Shown: positions 34,378-43,679, counted from the first letter of the stretch. The stretch: DNA of 64,000 nucleotides from Bacteroidales bacterium (GCA_017618115.1 JAFZUX010000013.1:115490-179489), one strand, 5' to 3'. Program-made: numbers and translations. Notes: generated by a model not told the origin, from the sequence alone.

Positions 34378-34417
34378 AAAGAGGATGGCTTTTGGTTAAG
34401 CCATCCTCTTTGTTTTT
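34378..34417. terminator. Strong bidirectional intrinsic terminator
   Basis: A perfect 14-bp stem, AAAGAGGATGGCTT (34378-34391) with AAGCCATCCTCTTT (34398-34411), closes a 6-nt loop. A T tract follows on the plus strand, and A-rich sequence precedes it, so it can serve both the DUF805 gene and the convergent DUF2795 gene. Confidence 0.88.
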
Positions 34418-34441
34418 CAATAACTTTGTAAAAAGAAGAGT

Positions 34442-34663
34442 TTAGTACTCGTCCTCGTTGAAAAAGAAGTCCTCTTTGCTCGGGTAATCCGGCCACAGTT
34501 CTTCTATGCTGTCATAAACTTCCTCTTCATCCTCAATGTCATTAAGGTTCTCAATCACCTCATCCGGAGCGCCGGAACGAATGGCGTAATCAAGTAACTC
34601 ACTTTTAGTTGCAGGCCATGGCGCATCCTCAAGTTTTGATGCTAATTCTAGGGTCCAATACAT
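34442..34663 (-). CDS. DUF2795-like small acidic protein
   Basis: This 73-residue protein begins MYWTLELASKLEDAPWPATKSELLDYAIRSGAP and ends in a strongly acidic tail (IEDEEEVYDSIEELWPDYP). The first part matches DUF2795 by pattern, a small domain common in Bacteroidetes, often next to genes of unrelated function. The role is unknown; the acidic surface suggests protein binding or nucleic-acid mimicry, which is only inference. It has its own -7 element and shares the bidirectional terminator at 34378-34417. Confidence 0.82.
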   Translation of the reverse strand: MYWTLELASKLEDAPWPATKSELLDYAIRSGAPDEVIENLNDIEDEEEVYDSIEELWPDYPSKEDFFFNEDEY

Positions 34664-34685
34664 ATCCTTTTCTTTTTTGGGGCTG

Positions 34686-34693
34686 CAAATATA
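34686..34693 (-). promoter_or_regulatory. -7 element for the DUF2795-like gene
   Basis: TATATTTG on the minus strand ends 22 nt before the start at 34663. A TTG on the minus strand at 34712-34714 is 18 bp upstream as a possible -33 element. Confidence 0.45.
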
Positions 34694-34705
34694 ATACTAT
34701 TTTCT

Positions 34706-35284
34706 TTACGGCAACCAAAATTCTTCAGGAGTGTTGGTAATTGTGCAAAAATAGCGTGCAAGTGTGAATAAATAGTCTGAGAGGCGGTTCAGATAGCTCT
34801 TGCAGCTTGCCAGGTTTTTCTCAAGCTGAGGCTCCGTGGAATGGATATTTATGCTGTGACGCTCGCAGCGGCGGCACACCGTTCTTGCCACGTGGCAGAT
34901 GGCTGCCTGAATAGGGGCGCCAGGAATTACAAAGGCCTTTTGAGGCGGCATCTGGCCCGTCATCTTATCTATCTCCTCCTCCAGGAAGGTGATTTCATTA
35001 TCATCAAAATCTTTGAGCTTTTTGCCCGTTCCCTCTTCCGGCATTGCAAAGAAGGCGGAGAGGCACATAAGCTGCTGCTGAATGCGGAGCAGATCTTTTC
35101 GTATCTGAGTTGCAGTCTTTGTGGTATTTGCAGGGTTCTCACTCTCTGCAATAATGAGACCTATGTTGGAGATGAGTTCATCTGCATCTCCATAAGCCTC
35201 CACTCTGGGATCGTTTTTAAAGACTCTTTTACCTCCAACAAGGGATGTTGTTCCCTGGTCTCCTTTCTTTGTGTATATCTTCAT
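34706..35284 (-). CDS. Cob(I)alamin adenosyltransferase, PduO type
   Basis: The enzyme converts cob(I)alamin and ATP to adenosylcobalamin, the cofactor of methylmalonyl-CoA mutase, whose two subunit genes lie near the end of the window. The protein (192 residues) has the PduO/MMAB signature: KIYTKKGDQGTTSLVGGKRVFK at residues 2-23 (ATP site), EAYGDADELISNIG, and CHVARTVCRRCER near 131 followed by SHyrins-type LNRLSDYLFTLAR. The normal fold is a trimer of helical bundles. It is the last gene of the leftward folE-mqnB-ABC operon. Confidence 0.94.
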   Translation of the reverse strand: MKIYTKKGDQGTTSLVGGKRVFKNDPRVEAYGDADELISNIGLIIAESENPANTTKTATQIRKDLLRIQQQLMCLSAFFAMPEEGTGKKLKDFDDNEITFLEEEIDKMTGQMPPQKAFVIPGAPIQAAICHVARTVCRRCERHSINIHSTEPQLEKNLASCKSYLNRLSDYLFTLARYFCTITNTPEEFWLP

Positions 35285-35306
35285 ATTCTATGTTTTTTGA
35301 GTGGGT

Positions 35307-36014
35307 TTACTTGTTTTCCAGTGTTGGGTTAGGGTTGATTTGATCACTCTCAATTTTGCCGTCCCTTAAACGTACAATTCTTCTGGCAAAGCGGGAGATA
35401 TCCTCTTCATGGGTTACCAGAATTATTGTATTGCCCTGAGAGTAAATCTTTTCAAAGATGTTCATAATCTCCACGGATGTCTTGGTATCCAGGTTTCCGG
35501 TAGGCTCGTCTGCAAGTATGATGGTTGGGTTGTTTATGATGGCTCTTGCAATGGCAACTCTCTGACGCTGACCTCCTGAGAGTTCGTTTGGTTTATGATC
35601 CATTCTGTCTGCAAGACCAACAGTCTCCAACGCCTTAACAGCCATCTCTCTTCTCTCGTTTGCAGGAAGGCCGGAGTAGATAAGCGGCAGTGCCACATTC
35701 TCCAGAGCGCTGTAACGCGGAAGCAGGTTAAATGATTGAAACACAAAGCCTATCTGTTTGTTTCTAACATCCGCTAACTCACCGTCTTCCATCTGGCTCA
35801 CATCCGTTCCTCCCAAAATATATCTGCCGGAAGTAGGGGTGTCCAGACATCCCAGGATGTTCATCATTGTACTCTTGCCGCTTCCGGACGGACCCATTAT
35901 GGCAAGATAATCGTTCTTGTTTATGGAAAGAGAAACCCCGTCCAGCGCGTTTACCTGCTGAGTGCCAAGCTGATAAATCTTATAGAGATTCTCAATCCTT
36001 ATTACTTCATTCAT
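35307..36014 (-). CDS. ABC transporter ATP-binding protein, MacB/LolD type
   Basis: This 235-residue ATPase has Walker [10 protein letters not shown] at about residues 41-49, a Q-loop in [18 protein letters not shown], the signature [15 protein letters not shown] and Walker [13 protein letters not shown], plus the switch His in [11 protein letters not shown]. This is the LolCDE/MacB-family subgroup used for lipoprotein sorting or macrolide/peptide export. Its permease partner is not adjacent; neighbours are mqnB (7-nt gap) and the adenosyltransferase (22-nt gap). Partner and cargo are therefore unknown. Confidence 0.93.
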   Translation of the reverse strand: MNEVIRIENLYKIYQLGTQQVNALDGVSLSINKNDYLAIMGPSGSGKSTMMNILGCLDTPTSGRYILGGTDVSQMEDGELADVRNKQIGFVFQSFNLLPRYSALENVALPLIYSGLPANERREMAVKALETVGLADRMDHKPNELSGGQRQRVAIARAIINNPTIILADEPTGNLDTKTSVEIMNIFEKIYSQGNTIILVTHEEDISRFARRIVRLRDGKIESDQINPNPTLENK

Positions 36015-36021
36015 ACCCTAC

Positions 36022-36726
36022 TTATCCTTTGTGCTGATTTTCAATAAATTGTCTGAAGAACTCCTTGCAGGCCTCCTTTAGAGATTCCAATGCCAGAGGG
36101 GTGTTCCATTTTGAAGGATCCTCCTCACCCACAGCGTTTGACACGGTACGCAGTTCCATAAACTTGACGTACTCGTTAAGGCAGGTGTAGAAGAAAGCCG
36201 CTCCCTCCATGCTCTCTATCTGCGGATTGTACTTCTTTTTAATCTCCTCAATTACAGCCTTTTCTGCAGTAATGGTCTGTACCGTAACTCCCACCGCCTT
36301 TTTGTATGTGTTGGCAATGTCATTGAAGAAATCCGGCAGCTGAGTCATCTGTAATGTGCCGTCTTTGAAAGGGAAGAGGTTGGCATCCAGGGCGTAAGAA
36401 TCAAAGAGTGTTTGGAATCCCGACGGGGTTCTGAACCCCAGGTCTCCAAAATACTCTTTCTCTATCAGTGCGGTTGTCCCGATAGGGAAGGCGTTGAGGT
36501 CGTAACTTCCTGCTATGCCAATATTTACAGCCAGTGAATAGGGGTTGCCTTCCGCCTCCGCCTCAACCAACTTTTTGGTGAGACGGTAACAGGTTGAGGT
36601 GGTGCCTATTCCGGTTAACATAAAATCTACCTGGGCCTTGCCGGCAATCTGACTCTCATGAAGTCTCAGTGCCTGAAGGGCGCAATCCAGCTCCTCTTGT
36701 TCTGCAGCACAAAATAGTAATCTCAT
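36022..36726 (-). CDS. mqnB: Futalosine hydrolase
   Basis: This 234-residue nucleoside phosphorylase/hydrolase-fold protein has the N-terminal LFCAAEQEEL, substrate loop LTGIGTTST, VNIGIAGSYDLNAFPIGT and the late IESMEGAAFFYTCL with the ribose-binding Met-Glu pair, then RTVSNAVGEEDPSKW. The pattern is that of MqnB, which cleaves futalosine to hypoxanthine and dehypoxanthinyl futalosine in menaquinone synthesis. A related MTA/SAH nucleosidase is the alternative. The gene lies 11 nt after folE and 7 nt before the ABC ATPase. Other mqn genes are outside the window. Confidence 0.85.
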   Translation of the reverse strand: MRLLFCAAEQEELDCALQALRLHESQIAGKAQVDFMLTGIGTTSTCYRLTKKLVEAEAEGNPYSLAVNIGIAGSYDLNAFPIGTTALIEKEYFGDLGFRTPSGFQTLFDSYALDANLFPFKDGTLQMTQLPDFFNDIANTYKKAVGVTVQTITAEKAVIEEIKKKYNPQIESMEGAAFFYTCLNEYVKFMELRTVSNAVGEEDPSKWNTPLALESLKEACKEFFRQFIENQHKG

Positions 36727-36737
36727 AATCTCTTGTA

Positions 36738-37337
36738 TTAATGAAGGTCTGAACCTATAAGTCTCATAAACTCCTCTCTGGTCTTACGGTTGTTGAGGAA
36801 AGCACCGGTGAATGCGGAGGTTGTGGTAACGGAGTTCTGCTTCTGTACACCTCTGATTTGCATACACATGTGAGCGGCCTCAATAACTACTGCAACACCC
36901 AGCGGATGGAGCGTGTTCTGTATGCAGTCTCTTATCTGAACCGTAAGACGCTCCTGAACCTGAAGACGTCTTGCAAAGGCGTCTACCACTCTTGGAATCT
37001 TGCTTAGGCCTGTGATATAGCCGTTTGGAATGTAGGCCACGTGTGCCTTTCCGTAGAAGGGAAGCAGGTGGTGCTCACACATAGAGTAGAGTTCTATATC
37101 CTTAACCAGCACAATCTGCTGATACTCTTCCTTAAACATTGCAGATTTGAGAATCTTTACCGGATCTATATCATAGCCCTGAGTAAGAAACTGCATGCTC
37201 TTGGCAACTCTCATTGGGGTCTTTATAAGCCCCTCTCTCTTTGAATCCTCTCCCAAAAGTTCCAAAATCCGTCTATAGTGGTCTGCTAACTCCTTTGTGG
37301 TTTTGGGAGTAAATATTTCCTCTTTCTTGTAAGACAT
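36738..37337 (-). CDS. folE: GTP cyclohydrolase I
   Basis: FolE converts GTP to 7,8-dihydroneopterin triphosphate, the first step of folate synthesis. The start MSYKKEEIF at 37337 gives 199 residues; the frame continues upstream without a good reason. Visible motifs are [37 protein letters not shown] (zinc Cys and His) near 100, [25 protein letters not shown] and [20 protein letters not shown] at the end. It leads the leftward operon folE-mqnB-ABC ATPase-adenosyltransferase and is divergent from the response regulator gene. Confidence 0.96.
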   Translation of the reverse strand: MSYKKEEIFTPKTTKELADHYRRILELLGEDSKREGLIKTPMRVAKSMQFLTQGYDIDPVKILKSAMFKEEYQQIVLVKDIELYSMCEHHLLPFYGKAHVAYIPNGYITGLSKIPRVVDAFARRLQVQERLTVQIRDCIQNTLHPLGVAVVIEAAHMCMQIRGVQKQNSVTTTSAFTGAFLNNRKTREEFMRLIGSDLH

Positions 37338-37384
37338 ATCAATCTCTCTGTTGTTCAAATCGGGCACTAAGTTAAGAATTTTAG

Positions 37385-37392
37385 TATATTTG
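37385..37392 (+). promoter_or_regulatory. -7 element for the two-component operon
   Basis: TATATTTG lies 21 nt before the response regulator start at 37414. The longer reading frame opening at 37351 would begin upstream of this promoter. No clear -33 element was seen. Confidence 0.5.
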
Positions 37393-37413
37393 TCCCAATC
37401 AGATTTTATTACT

Positions 37414-38193
37414 ATGGAAGATGTAAAGGGCAAAGCCAAGATTCTTGTTGTAGATGACGAAGAGGATATCTGTGAAATCCTCCAGTATAATTTGGAGAAA
37501 GCCGGCTATCTGGTTAAAAGTGTGATGAGTGCGGAGGATGCACTCTCCATTATTTCAGATGAGAAATTTGATCTTCTGATGCTGGACATTATGTTGGGAG
37601 GAATCAGCGGATTAAGGTTAGCTCAACTTCTTAGGGAGGATTACAAGAGTACCATTCCAATTATCTTCGTTACCGCTCTGGATACTGAAACGGATATCCT
37701 TAAGGGCTTTAAGACAGGCGGAGACGATTACATCTCCAAGCCATTCTCCATTAACGAAGTGGTTGCCAGAGTGGGTGCCGTTCTTGCAAGATGCGGAATC
37801 CGCAAAGAGATGCCTACATCTTCTACCTCCTGGAACCGCTCTGCAGAGAGCGGTGCAGTTACTGCCGTTCCGGTTAAGGAAAACAAGAGAGAGGAACCTA
37901 ACGAGTATGACTTTGGAGTTCTCTACATAAACCCTGCAGATAAGCGTGTTACGGTAGAAGGAGAGGAAGTGTTCCTTACCAAAAAGGAGATGGAGATTCT
38001 TATGCTTCTGGCCCGCAGTGCAGGTCACGTTTTCTCCAGAGAAGAGATACTGCGCCTGGTTTGGAAAGATGACGGCTATGTTCTGCAAAGAACTGTAGAT
38101 GTTCATATTGCAAGACTCCGCAAGAAACTGGGCAAGGCGGGAGATCTCATTCTCAACCGCTCCGGTTACGGCTACTCTCTTGTGACCAAATAG
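37414..38193 (+). CDS. OmpR-family response regulator
   Basis: The start at 37414 gives 259 residues. The receiver domain has DDEED at 14-18, the phospho-acceptor Asp58 in LLMLDIML, and [13 protein letters not shown] variable linker of about 40 residues, rich in Ser/Thr/Glu, joins an OmpR winged helix with [30 protein letters not shown] and [13 protein letters not shown]. The partner kinase starts 7 nt downstream. By size and layout the pair resembles RprY/RprX of Bacteroides, but I cannot prove orthology. Confidence 0.95.
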   Translation: MEDVKGKAKILVVDDEEDICEILQYNLEKAGYLVKSVMSAEDALSIISDEKFDLLMLDIMLGGISGLRLAQLLREDYKSTIPIIFVTALDTETDILKGFKTGGDDYISKPFSINEVVARVGAVLARCGIRKEMPTSSTSWNRSAESGAVTAVPVKENKREEPNEYDFGVLYINPADKRVTVEGEEVFLTKKEMEILMLLARSAGHVFSREEILRLVWKDDGYVLQRTVDVHIARLRKKLGKAGDLILNRSGYGYSLVTK

Positions 38194-38200
38194 AGGTTCG

Positions 38201-39631
38201 ATGAAACAACTCGCTCTCAAATACAGATATCGTCTGCAGATCTATCTGTTTGTTCTGCTGGCACTTGCTGCGCTCTTCTTTGTACTTTTTCTCACGCGTC
38301 AAAGTAAGGGTTACAGCGTCTCTTCACTTCAGAGTGAATTGAAGGCGGCAATAGGAACTGTTGAGGAGCAGTTGAAACTTGCAGATAATCAGAAAGCTTT
38401 TGAGGATATTGTTTTGCCGGACAAGATAAATTTCACTCTGGCAGATACTTTGGGTAATGTCTATTATGACTCCAAGCAGAAAGAGATTTCCGTTCCGGAT
38501 AATATCATCAATCTTGCAGAGGTTGTAAATGCCTCACAGGCAGGAGAGGGGAGTGCAATGAGAACATCCATCGGGGAGGAAGATGAAGAGAATCTTTACT
38601 ATGCCAGAAAGACGGACAACGGTTTTATAAGAACATACGTAAAGTTCCGTACGGCAAAGCCTGCTCAGCTGGAGAAAGACAATGTTTATCTCCTTATGAT
38701 TTCCATTCTGCTGGTGGCTCTAATCGGCTCATTTGTATATATTTCAGGCAGGCTGTCAAAACCCGTGAAGACCTACAGCCAACTGGTGAGCGCCATAAGA
38801 GATGACGAGAGTAAACTGAGCAATATTGAGTTTGGCCATGACGAGTTCGGCAATGTGGGAAGAGAGATTGCAGATACCTTCCGGCAACTGGAGAGGGCAA
38901 AGAAGTACAAGCAGCAGATGAGCCACAACATTGCTCACGAACTCAAGACTCCTCTTACGGGAATAAAGGCCTATCTGGAGACCATTATGCAGTCTGAGGA
39001 TATGCCTGAAGATCAGATACGTAAGTTTGTGGGCAAGGCCTATACCCAGACGCTCCGTCTTACAGATTTGGTGAGCGAGGTTTCCACTCTGAACAAACTG
39101 GACGAGTCTGCGGAGCTCAAGAATGGAGATGAGAGCGTTTATCAGATTGAGGAGGTGAACATTAAGAAACTTCTCCAGGAAATCATCGGAGAGATTGGTT
39201 ACAAGTTGGAGAAGAACAACATTAAATTCTCTCCCAGAATTAGCAGCCAGCTTAAGATAAACGGAAGTTATACGCTTATTTATTCTCTATTCAAGAACCT
39301 GATAGACAACTCAATAGAGCACGGCGGAAAGGATATTGAAATTACCCTTGTTGCTGGAATAGATCAGGTCTCCGGAGAGGGCGGATACAAAATCAACTTC
39401 ACCTATACGGATACCGGACAGGGCGTTCCGCCTGAGGCTTTGGAGAGAATCTTTGAACGCTTCTACAGAGTGGAGGAGGGTAGAACAAGAAAGACCGGTG
39501 GTTCCGGTCTTGGTCTTGCTATTGTGAAGAATGCGGTTGCATTCCATAAAGGTACCATCAAAGCCTCTCTGCGTCCGGGCGGAGGAATTATCTTTAAGTT
39601 CTCTCTATCTTCCTTGCCTAAAGAGAGTTAG
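38201..39631 (+). CDS. Sensor histidine kinase
   Basis: The domain order over 476 residues is: transmembrane segment (about 11-32), periplasmic region of about 125 residues, second transmembrane segment (about 162-182), HAMP-like linker (LSKPVKTYSQLVSAIR, DEFGNVGREIADTF), H-box MSHNIAHELKTPLTG with His246, and a catalytic domain with N-box SLFKNLIDNSIEHG, DTGQGVP, FERFYRVEEG and GGSGLGLAIVKNAV. The protein phosphorylates the response regulator encoded 7 nt upstream. The stop overlaps the convergent 5'-nucleotidase gene by 4 nt (TTAG). Confidence 0.95.
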   Translation: MKQLALKYRYRLQIYLFVLLALAALFFVLFLTRQSKGYSVSSLQSELKAAIGTVEEQLKLADNQKAFEDIVLPDKINFTLADTLGNVYYDSKQKEISVPDNIINLAEVVNASQAGEGSAMRTSIGEEDEENLYYARKTDNGFIRTYVKFRTAKPAQLEKDNVYLLMISILLVALIGSFVYISGRLSKPVKTYSQLVSAIRDDESKLSNIEFGHDEFGNVGREIADTFRQLERAKKYKQQMSHNIAHELKTPLTGIKAYLETIMQSEDMPEDQIRKFVGKAYTQTLRLTDLVSEVSTLNKLDESAELKNGDESVYQIEEVNIKKLLQEIIGEIGYKLEKNNIKFSPRISSQLKINGSYTLIYSLFKNLIDNSIEHGGKDIEITLVAGIDQVSGEGGYKINFTYTDTGQGVPPEALERIFERFYRVEEGRTRKTGGSGLGLAIVKNAVAFHKGTIKASLRPGGGIIFKFSLSSLPKES

Positions 39632-40449
39632 AACCAGATATCTATTCTGCCAACCTCTTCTCCTTTGGCTCCGTCCTGAACAACTACAACCTTCTTTCCC
39701 GTCTTGCTGCTCACAATTGCAGGCTCGGTTATGAAAGTATGGCTGTGCCCTCCTATTATGATGTCTATCCCTTCCGTGTTGGCTGCAATGAGTTGATCAT
39801 CCGGTTTCTGCTCACGTCCTCCTTTAAATCCGCAGTGGGTGAGCAGGATAACCAGGTCACACTTCTCATCCTTGCGCAGTTTGCGGGCCAGTTTGTTTAC
39901 AATCTTGTAAGGGTGGTTGTACTTGATACCTCCTGTCCTCTTGGGACTTACAAGTCCCTGAAGATTAATGCAGAGTCCTATTACGCCTATTCTCTTATCT
40001 CCTCTTTCAATTACGGTGTAAGGTTTAATTATCTCTTTCAGAGGAGTTTTGGAGACGTCATAGTTTGCATTGACGACGGTAAATTCCGCCTTGCTTAGTT
40101 TTTCTGCAAGAGCATCCACTCCGTTGTCAAACTCGTGGTTACCAAAGCAGGCGGCATCCACCTTTAGGGCGTTCATAAGCTCAATCTCCACATCTCCCTT
40201 AAAGATAGAGAAATACGGAGTTCCCTGGAAGAAGTCTCCGGCATCCAGAAGTATGACGTAAGGATTCTCCTCTCTTATCTGATTGATATACTTTTCTCTT
40301 CTGACAACTCCGCCCAAACCTTTCCATTCTCCTGAGGAGATAGGTTCAATCTGGCTGTGGGTATCATTGGTATGAAGTATCACAAGATCCTGAGCGTAAG
40401 AGGCTAAGCAGAAGAGAGCCATTGCCGTTGTAAGTAAAACTTTTCTCAT
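39628..40449 (-). CDS. 5'-nucleotidase N-terminal metallophosphatase domain protein
   Basis: A signal peptide (about 1-19) is followed by a UshA-type metallophosphatase: HTNDTHSQ at 26-33, LLDAGDFFQGTPYF near 68, FGNHEFDNG near 101, LTHCGFKGG near 202 and GGHSHTF near 235. These supply the dinuclear metal ligands. The substrate-binding C-terminal domain that normally follows is missing and is encoded instead by the preceding gene, 1 nt away. The enzyme probably releases phosphate and nucleoside from nucleotides in the periplasm once both halves assemble. Confidence 0.9.
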   Translation of the reverse strand: MRKVLLTTAMALFCLASYAQDLVILHTNDTHSQIEPISSGEWKGLGGVVRREKYINQIREENPYVILLDAGDFFQGTPYFSIFKGDVEIELMNALKVDAACFGNHEFDNGVDALAEKLSKAEFTVVNANYDVSKTPLKEIIKPYTVIERGDKRIGVIGLCINLQGLVSPKRTGGIKYNHPYKIVNKLARKLRKDEKCDLVILLTHCGFKGGREQKPDDQLIAANTEGIDIIIGGHSHTFITEPAIVSSKTGKKVVVVQDGAKGEEVGRIDIWF

Positions 40450-40450
40450 C

Positions 40451-41290
40451 CTACTTCCTCCTGTTTACTACTTTGCAACGTTCGTCAACAAAGGTTTCTA
40501 TGTTGGCGCCTCTTGCTGTAAGTCCTTCAATATAAGAGATGAAGAGATCCATCAGTTTGACATCCGTTCTGATTACCCAGTCTGCCTCCTTCATTACGTA
40601 AAGGTTGTCTCCTCCGTCTACCAGAAAATCTATGGTTGCAATGACATAGTTCTCATTATCATCTATAGGTTTTCCGTTTACGGTGCACTCCTTTACGCGG
40701 TAACCGTCTACAACCAGCCTTACTCCTGCGCTCATTGCCTGAGGATAGGTTCTGCAGAAGAACTCTATGAGTTCCTTGAGTTTACGGCCGTTTAGCTGTA
40801 CGTAGGTGAGGTAGTTGTCAAAGGGAAAGATGGTGAGTATGTCATACTTGGAGACGTTGCCTTTTGGCATCTCCGTCCTCATTCCGCCAAAGTTCATAAG
40901 GGAGAAATCTACCTTCATTCCATCGGGAAAACTGACCTTTTTTGAGGTGTCTGCAAAGTTGCGGGCATACTCCAAAAAGGCGTCAGTTGCCCAGCAGGAC
41001 ATTGGGCCGCAAGGGGATTTTCTCTCCAATCCGGTGGGACAGAAGCCAATAGGTTCATTGAATTTGTCCACCTCAGGTTTGTACTTTGCCAGCACCTCCA
41101 GGGTTTTAAGTTTCTCACCCGGAGCGGGGTTGTATGTGGAATCCATACGCACCGTAGTCCAGGTGATTAAACTTATGGTGTGGTTGGAGAGTTCTGAGGA
41201 GGTGTAGGCAGACTTCTCTACTCTTTGAGCGGTCAACTCCGTAAAGGAGACCAAAAGAGCAAGAAGCAATACCGTTAAAACTCTTCTCAT
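40451..41290 (-). CDS. 5'-nucleotidase C-terminal domain protein
   Basis: The start at 41290 gives a clean signal peptide (MRRVLTVLLLALLVSFTELTAQ); a start at 41314 would overlap the upstream permease gene. The mature part is the substrate-binding domain of UshA-type nucleotidases: MSCWATDAFLEYA, SLMNFGGMRTEMPKGNVSKYDILTIFPFDNYLTYVQLNGRKLKELIEFF and AGVRLVVDGYRV. It has no metal site of its own. The catalytic half is encoded next, 1 nt downstream. The gene order (C-terminal half first) is the reverse of the fused protein. Confidence 0.9.
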   Translation of the reverse strand: MRRVLTVLLLALLVSFTELTAQRVEKSAYTSSELSNHTISLITWTTVRMDSTYNPAPGEKLKTLEVLAKYKPEVDKFNEPIGFCPTGLERKSPCGPMSCWATDAFLEYARNFADTSKKVSFPDGMKVDFSLMNFGGMRTEMPKGNVSKYDILTIFPFDNYLTYVQLNGRKLKELIEFFCRTYPQAMSAGVRLVVDGYRVKECTVNGKPIDDNENYVIATIDFLVDGGDNLYVMKEADWVIRTDVKLMDLFISYIEGLTARGANIETFVDERCKVVNRRK

Positions 41291-41292
41291 AG

Positions 41293-42672
41293 TTAGTCTT
41301 TTAATTTCAGCCACTTAAAGATGTCTTTCCAACCGGCCTTCTTTCCGTATGAGAGTATTCCTATTCTGTAAATCTTACTGCTTACCCATCCCATAAAGAG
41401 GAAAGTTCCAAATAACAGAGCCAGTGAGAGGAAGTATTGCCACATAGGAACTCCGTAGGCGAATCTTGCAACCATAACCATAGGGGAGGTGAATGGAATT
41501 ATTGAACCCCATACCGCTATGGTAGAGTGCGGATTCTGGAAGGCGCTCAGCATAATGAAGAGGCCTATGATCAGCGGAATTGTAATTGGCAGCATAAGCG
41601 ACTGCGTATCCGCCTGGTTGTCTACACAGGCTCCAACCGCCGCAAACATACTGGCATAGAGCAGATAACCCAGTATGAAGTAGAGCAGGAAGGTTACAAT
41701 TATTCCTATGATGTTCATACTCTTGAGGGTGTTGAGAACCGGACCAATTACGCCCATAGGAGAGGAATCTTCACCGTTATCCGGTGCAATCTCATCAATT
41801 GCTACGGCTGCTGCATCTCCGCCCATTCCCATTGTAACGTTCTGAACCTGAGCGGCGTTATCCATCACCTTGCTTCCTCCGGTGGCCAGCGTTACTCCGG
41901 TCACAATCAGGAAGGTAAGAACAATCCACGCTGCAAACTGGGTGAGGGCAACAAGGGCAATTCCCACAATCTTGCCAATCATCAGCTGCATAGGCTTAAC
42001 AGATGATACAATTACCTCAATGATTCTGTTGTTCTTCTCCTCAATTACACCCTGCATAACCATTCCGCCAAACATAAAGATGAACATATAGATAAGGAAG
42101 CTGGAGATGTAACCTATTACCATATAGGCTCCTACCTCAGTCTGCTTCTCTTCCTCCTCGTTCTCTTTTACCTGGAATGTCTTAACGCTGGATTTGTTCT
42201 CCATGTTCTTGAGAACATCGTCCAGGTTAGGAATATCGTATGATGTAAGTTTGTTTGCAGAGAGAATATCGTTTACCTCACCCTGAATCTGATTCTTAAG
42301 GGAGAGGTTAACCTGCTCGTTTGCATAGATGGCTATCTCTGCGTTATTCAATGAATCCAGCGGAGAGATTTTGAGCAGTCCGTAATAGGAGTCACTCTTT
42401 GCCAGATCCTTTCTAACATCCTCAGCAGTAGCGGGATCTATAACGGTGTAGTTGACCGTTTTGCTGTTCTCCAACTTCTCTGCTACAACTCCGCTCTCAT
42501 CAGATACTGCAATGTTGTAGGTCTTGTTGTCAGATGAGAACATTGCAATAAGCATAGGCACTACAATCATCATTGCCAGGAGGACCGGAACCAAAAAAGT
42601 ACCAATGATGAAGGACTTTTTCTTTACTCTCGTTGAGTATTCTCTAGATATGATAATTCCAATCTTGCTCAT
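41293..42672 (-). CDS. ABC-2 type exporter permease (NatB-like)
   Basis: The start MSKIGIIISREYSTRVKKKSF at 42672 gives 459 residues and a 1-nt gap after the ATPase gene. One transmembrane segment near residue 25 is followed by a ~140-residue extracytoplasmic domain and then five or six transmembrane helices (ISSFLIYMFIFMFGGMVMQGVIEEK near 190, FMLSAFQNPHSTIAV near 370). This is the NatB/YhaP-type topology used for Na+ or small-molecule extrusion. It works with the ATPase encoded immediately upstream. The cargo is unknown. Confidence 0.88.
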   Translation of the reverse strand: MSKIGIIISREYSTRVKKKSFIIGTFLVPVLLAMMIVVPMLIAMFSSDNKTYNIAVSDESGVVAEKLENSKTVNYTVIDPATAEDVRKDLAKSDSYYGLLKISPLDSLNNAEIAIYANEQVNLSLKNQIQGEVNDILSANKLTSYDIPNLDDVLKNMENKSSVKTFQVKENEEEEKQTEVGAYMVIGYISSFLIYMFIFMFGGMVMQGVIEEKNNRIIEVIVSSVKPMQLMIGKIVGIALVALTQFAAWIVLTFLIVTGVTLATGGSKVMDNAAQVQNVTMGMGGDAAAVAIDEIAPDNGEDSSPMGVIGPVLNTLKSMNIIGIIVTFLLYFILGYLLYASMFAAVGACVDNQADTQSLMLPITIPLIIGLFIMLSAFQNPHSTIAVWGSIIPFTSPMVMVARFAYGVPMWQYFLSLALLFGTFLFMGWVSSKIYRIGILSYGKKAGWKDIFKWLKLKD

Positions 42673-42673
42673 C

Positions 42674-43657
42674 TTACTTTCCTCCATGTGCTTTTCTGTA
42701 ATCATCTATGCTTTGGGAAGTTGCGCCTCCGCTCTCTCCCACCAGCTTAATAAATATCTCACTCATCTTAGGCATCAGTTTCTGATATGAATTCAGATTT
42801 ACCTGCTTGATGAGTGCGCCCATAACATCATTATGGGTTACACCGGGAGCGAGTTCCAAAACTGAGCGGAACTCATCCTTAACCTTCTCCGTAGAGAGGA
42901 CTGTGAAGAGTCCTTCAACGTCTTTAGGTGCCTGGCTTTCAGCATCTGCTGCTGCTTCACCTGAGAAGAGAATCTCCACGCGGTTGTGTCCGTACTCGCT
43001 GCGGATTTTGTCTACGCTTCCGGAGATAACCAGCTTGGCTTTGTTAATGAGAGCAATCTCATCACAGAGTTCCTCAACGGACTCCATATTGTGAGTTGAA
43101 AGGATGATGGAACAGCCCTCATTCTTCATTCTAAGTATCTCGTCTTTAATGAGATTCACGTTTATTGGGTCAAAGCCGGAGAACGGCTCGTCCAGTATGA
43201 GAAGTTTTGGATTGTGGAGTACGGTTGTGATGAACTGAATCTTCTGAGCCATACCTTTGGAGAGCTCTTCAACCTTGCGGTTCCACCACGGTTGGATTCC
43301 AAACTTCTGAAACCATTTCATAAGTTCACGGGTAGCCTCGCCGCGAGAAAGTCCCTTAAGCATTGCAAGGTAGACGGCCTGCTCGCCCACCTTCATCTTT
43401 TTGTACAGACCTCTCTCTTCCGGGAGGTAACCAATCTTCTCAATATCATTGAGTCTCAGTTCTTTGCCATTGAAAAGCACCTGCCCCTCAGTAGGAAGGG
43501 TGATGCGGTTGATAATCCTAATCAGAGTGGTTTTGCCCGCTCCGTTAGGACCCAAAAAGCCAAAGATCTTGCCCTCAGGGATATCAAGGTTGATGTTGTC
43601 AAGAGCGGTAAAATTGCCGAACTTCTTAACCACATTAGTGCAAGTGATAAGTCCCAT
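42674..43657 (-). CDS. ABC transporter ATP-binding protein (NatA-like)
   Basis: This 327-residue ATPase has Walker A GPNGAGKTT at about 35-43, the signature VEELSKGMAQKIQFI, Walker B LLILDEPFSGFDP and switch His in LSTHNMESVEEL. The C-terminal ~100 residues are a DUF4162-type tail common in ABC-2 exporter ATPases. It is the first gene of the exporter operon and is followed after 1 nt by the permease gene. Function is inferred as export of ions or small molecules; no cargo can be read from the sequence. Confidence 0.92.
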   Translation of the reverse strand: MGLITCTNVVKKFGNFTALDNINLDIPEGKIFGFLGPNGAGKTTLIRIINRITLPTEGQVLFNGKELRLNDIEKIGYLPEERGLYKKMKVGEQAVYLAMLKGLSRGEATRELMKWFQKFGIQPWWNRKVEELSKGMAQKIQFITTVLHNPKLLILDEPFSGFDPINVNLIKDEILRMKNEGCSIILSTHNMESVEELCDEIALINKAKLVISGSVDKIRSEYGHNRVEILFSGEAAADAESQAPKDVEGLFTVLSTEKVKDEFRSVLELAPGVTHNDVMGALIKQVNLNSYQKLMPKMSEIFIKLVGESGGATSQSIDDYRKAHGGK

Positions 43658-43679
43658 ATTTCTTCATTTTTTCCGGTCC

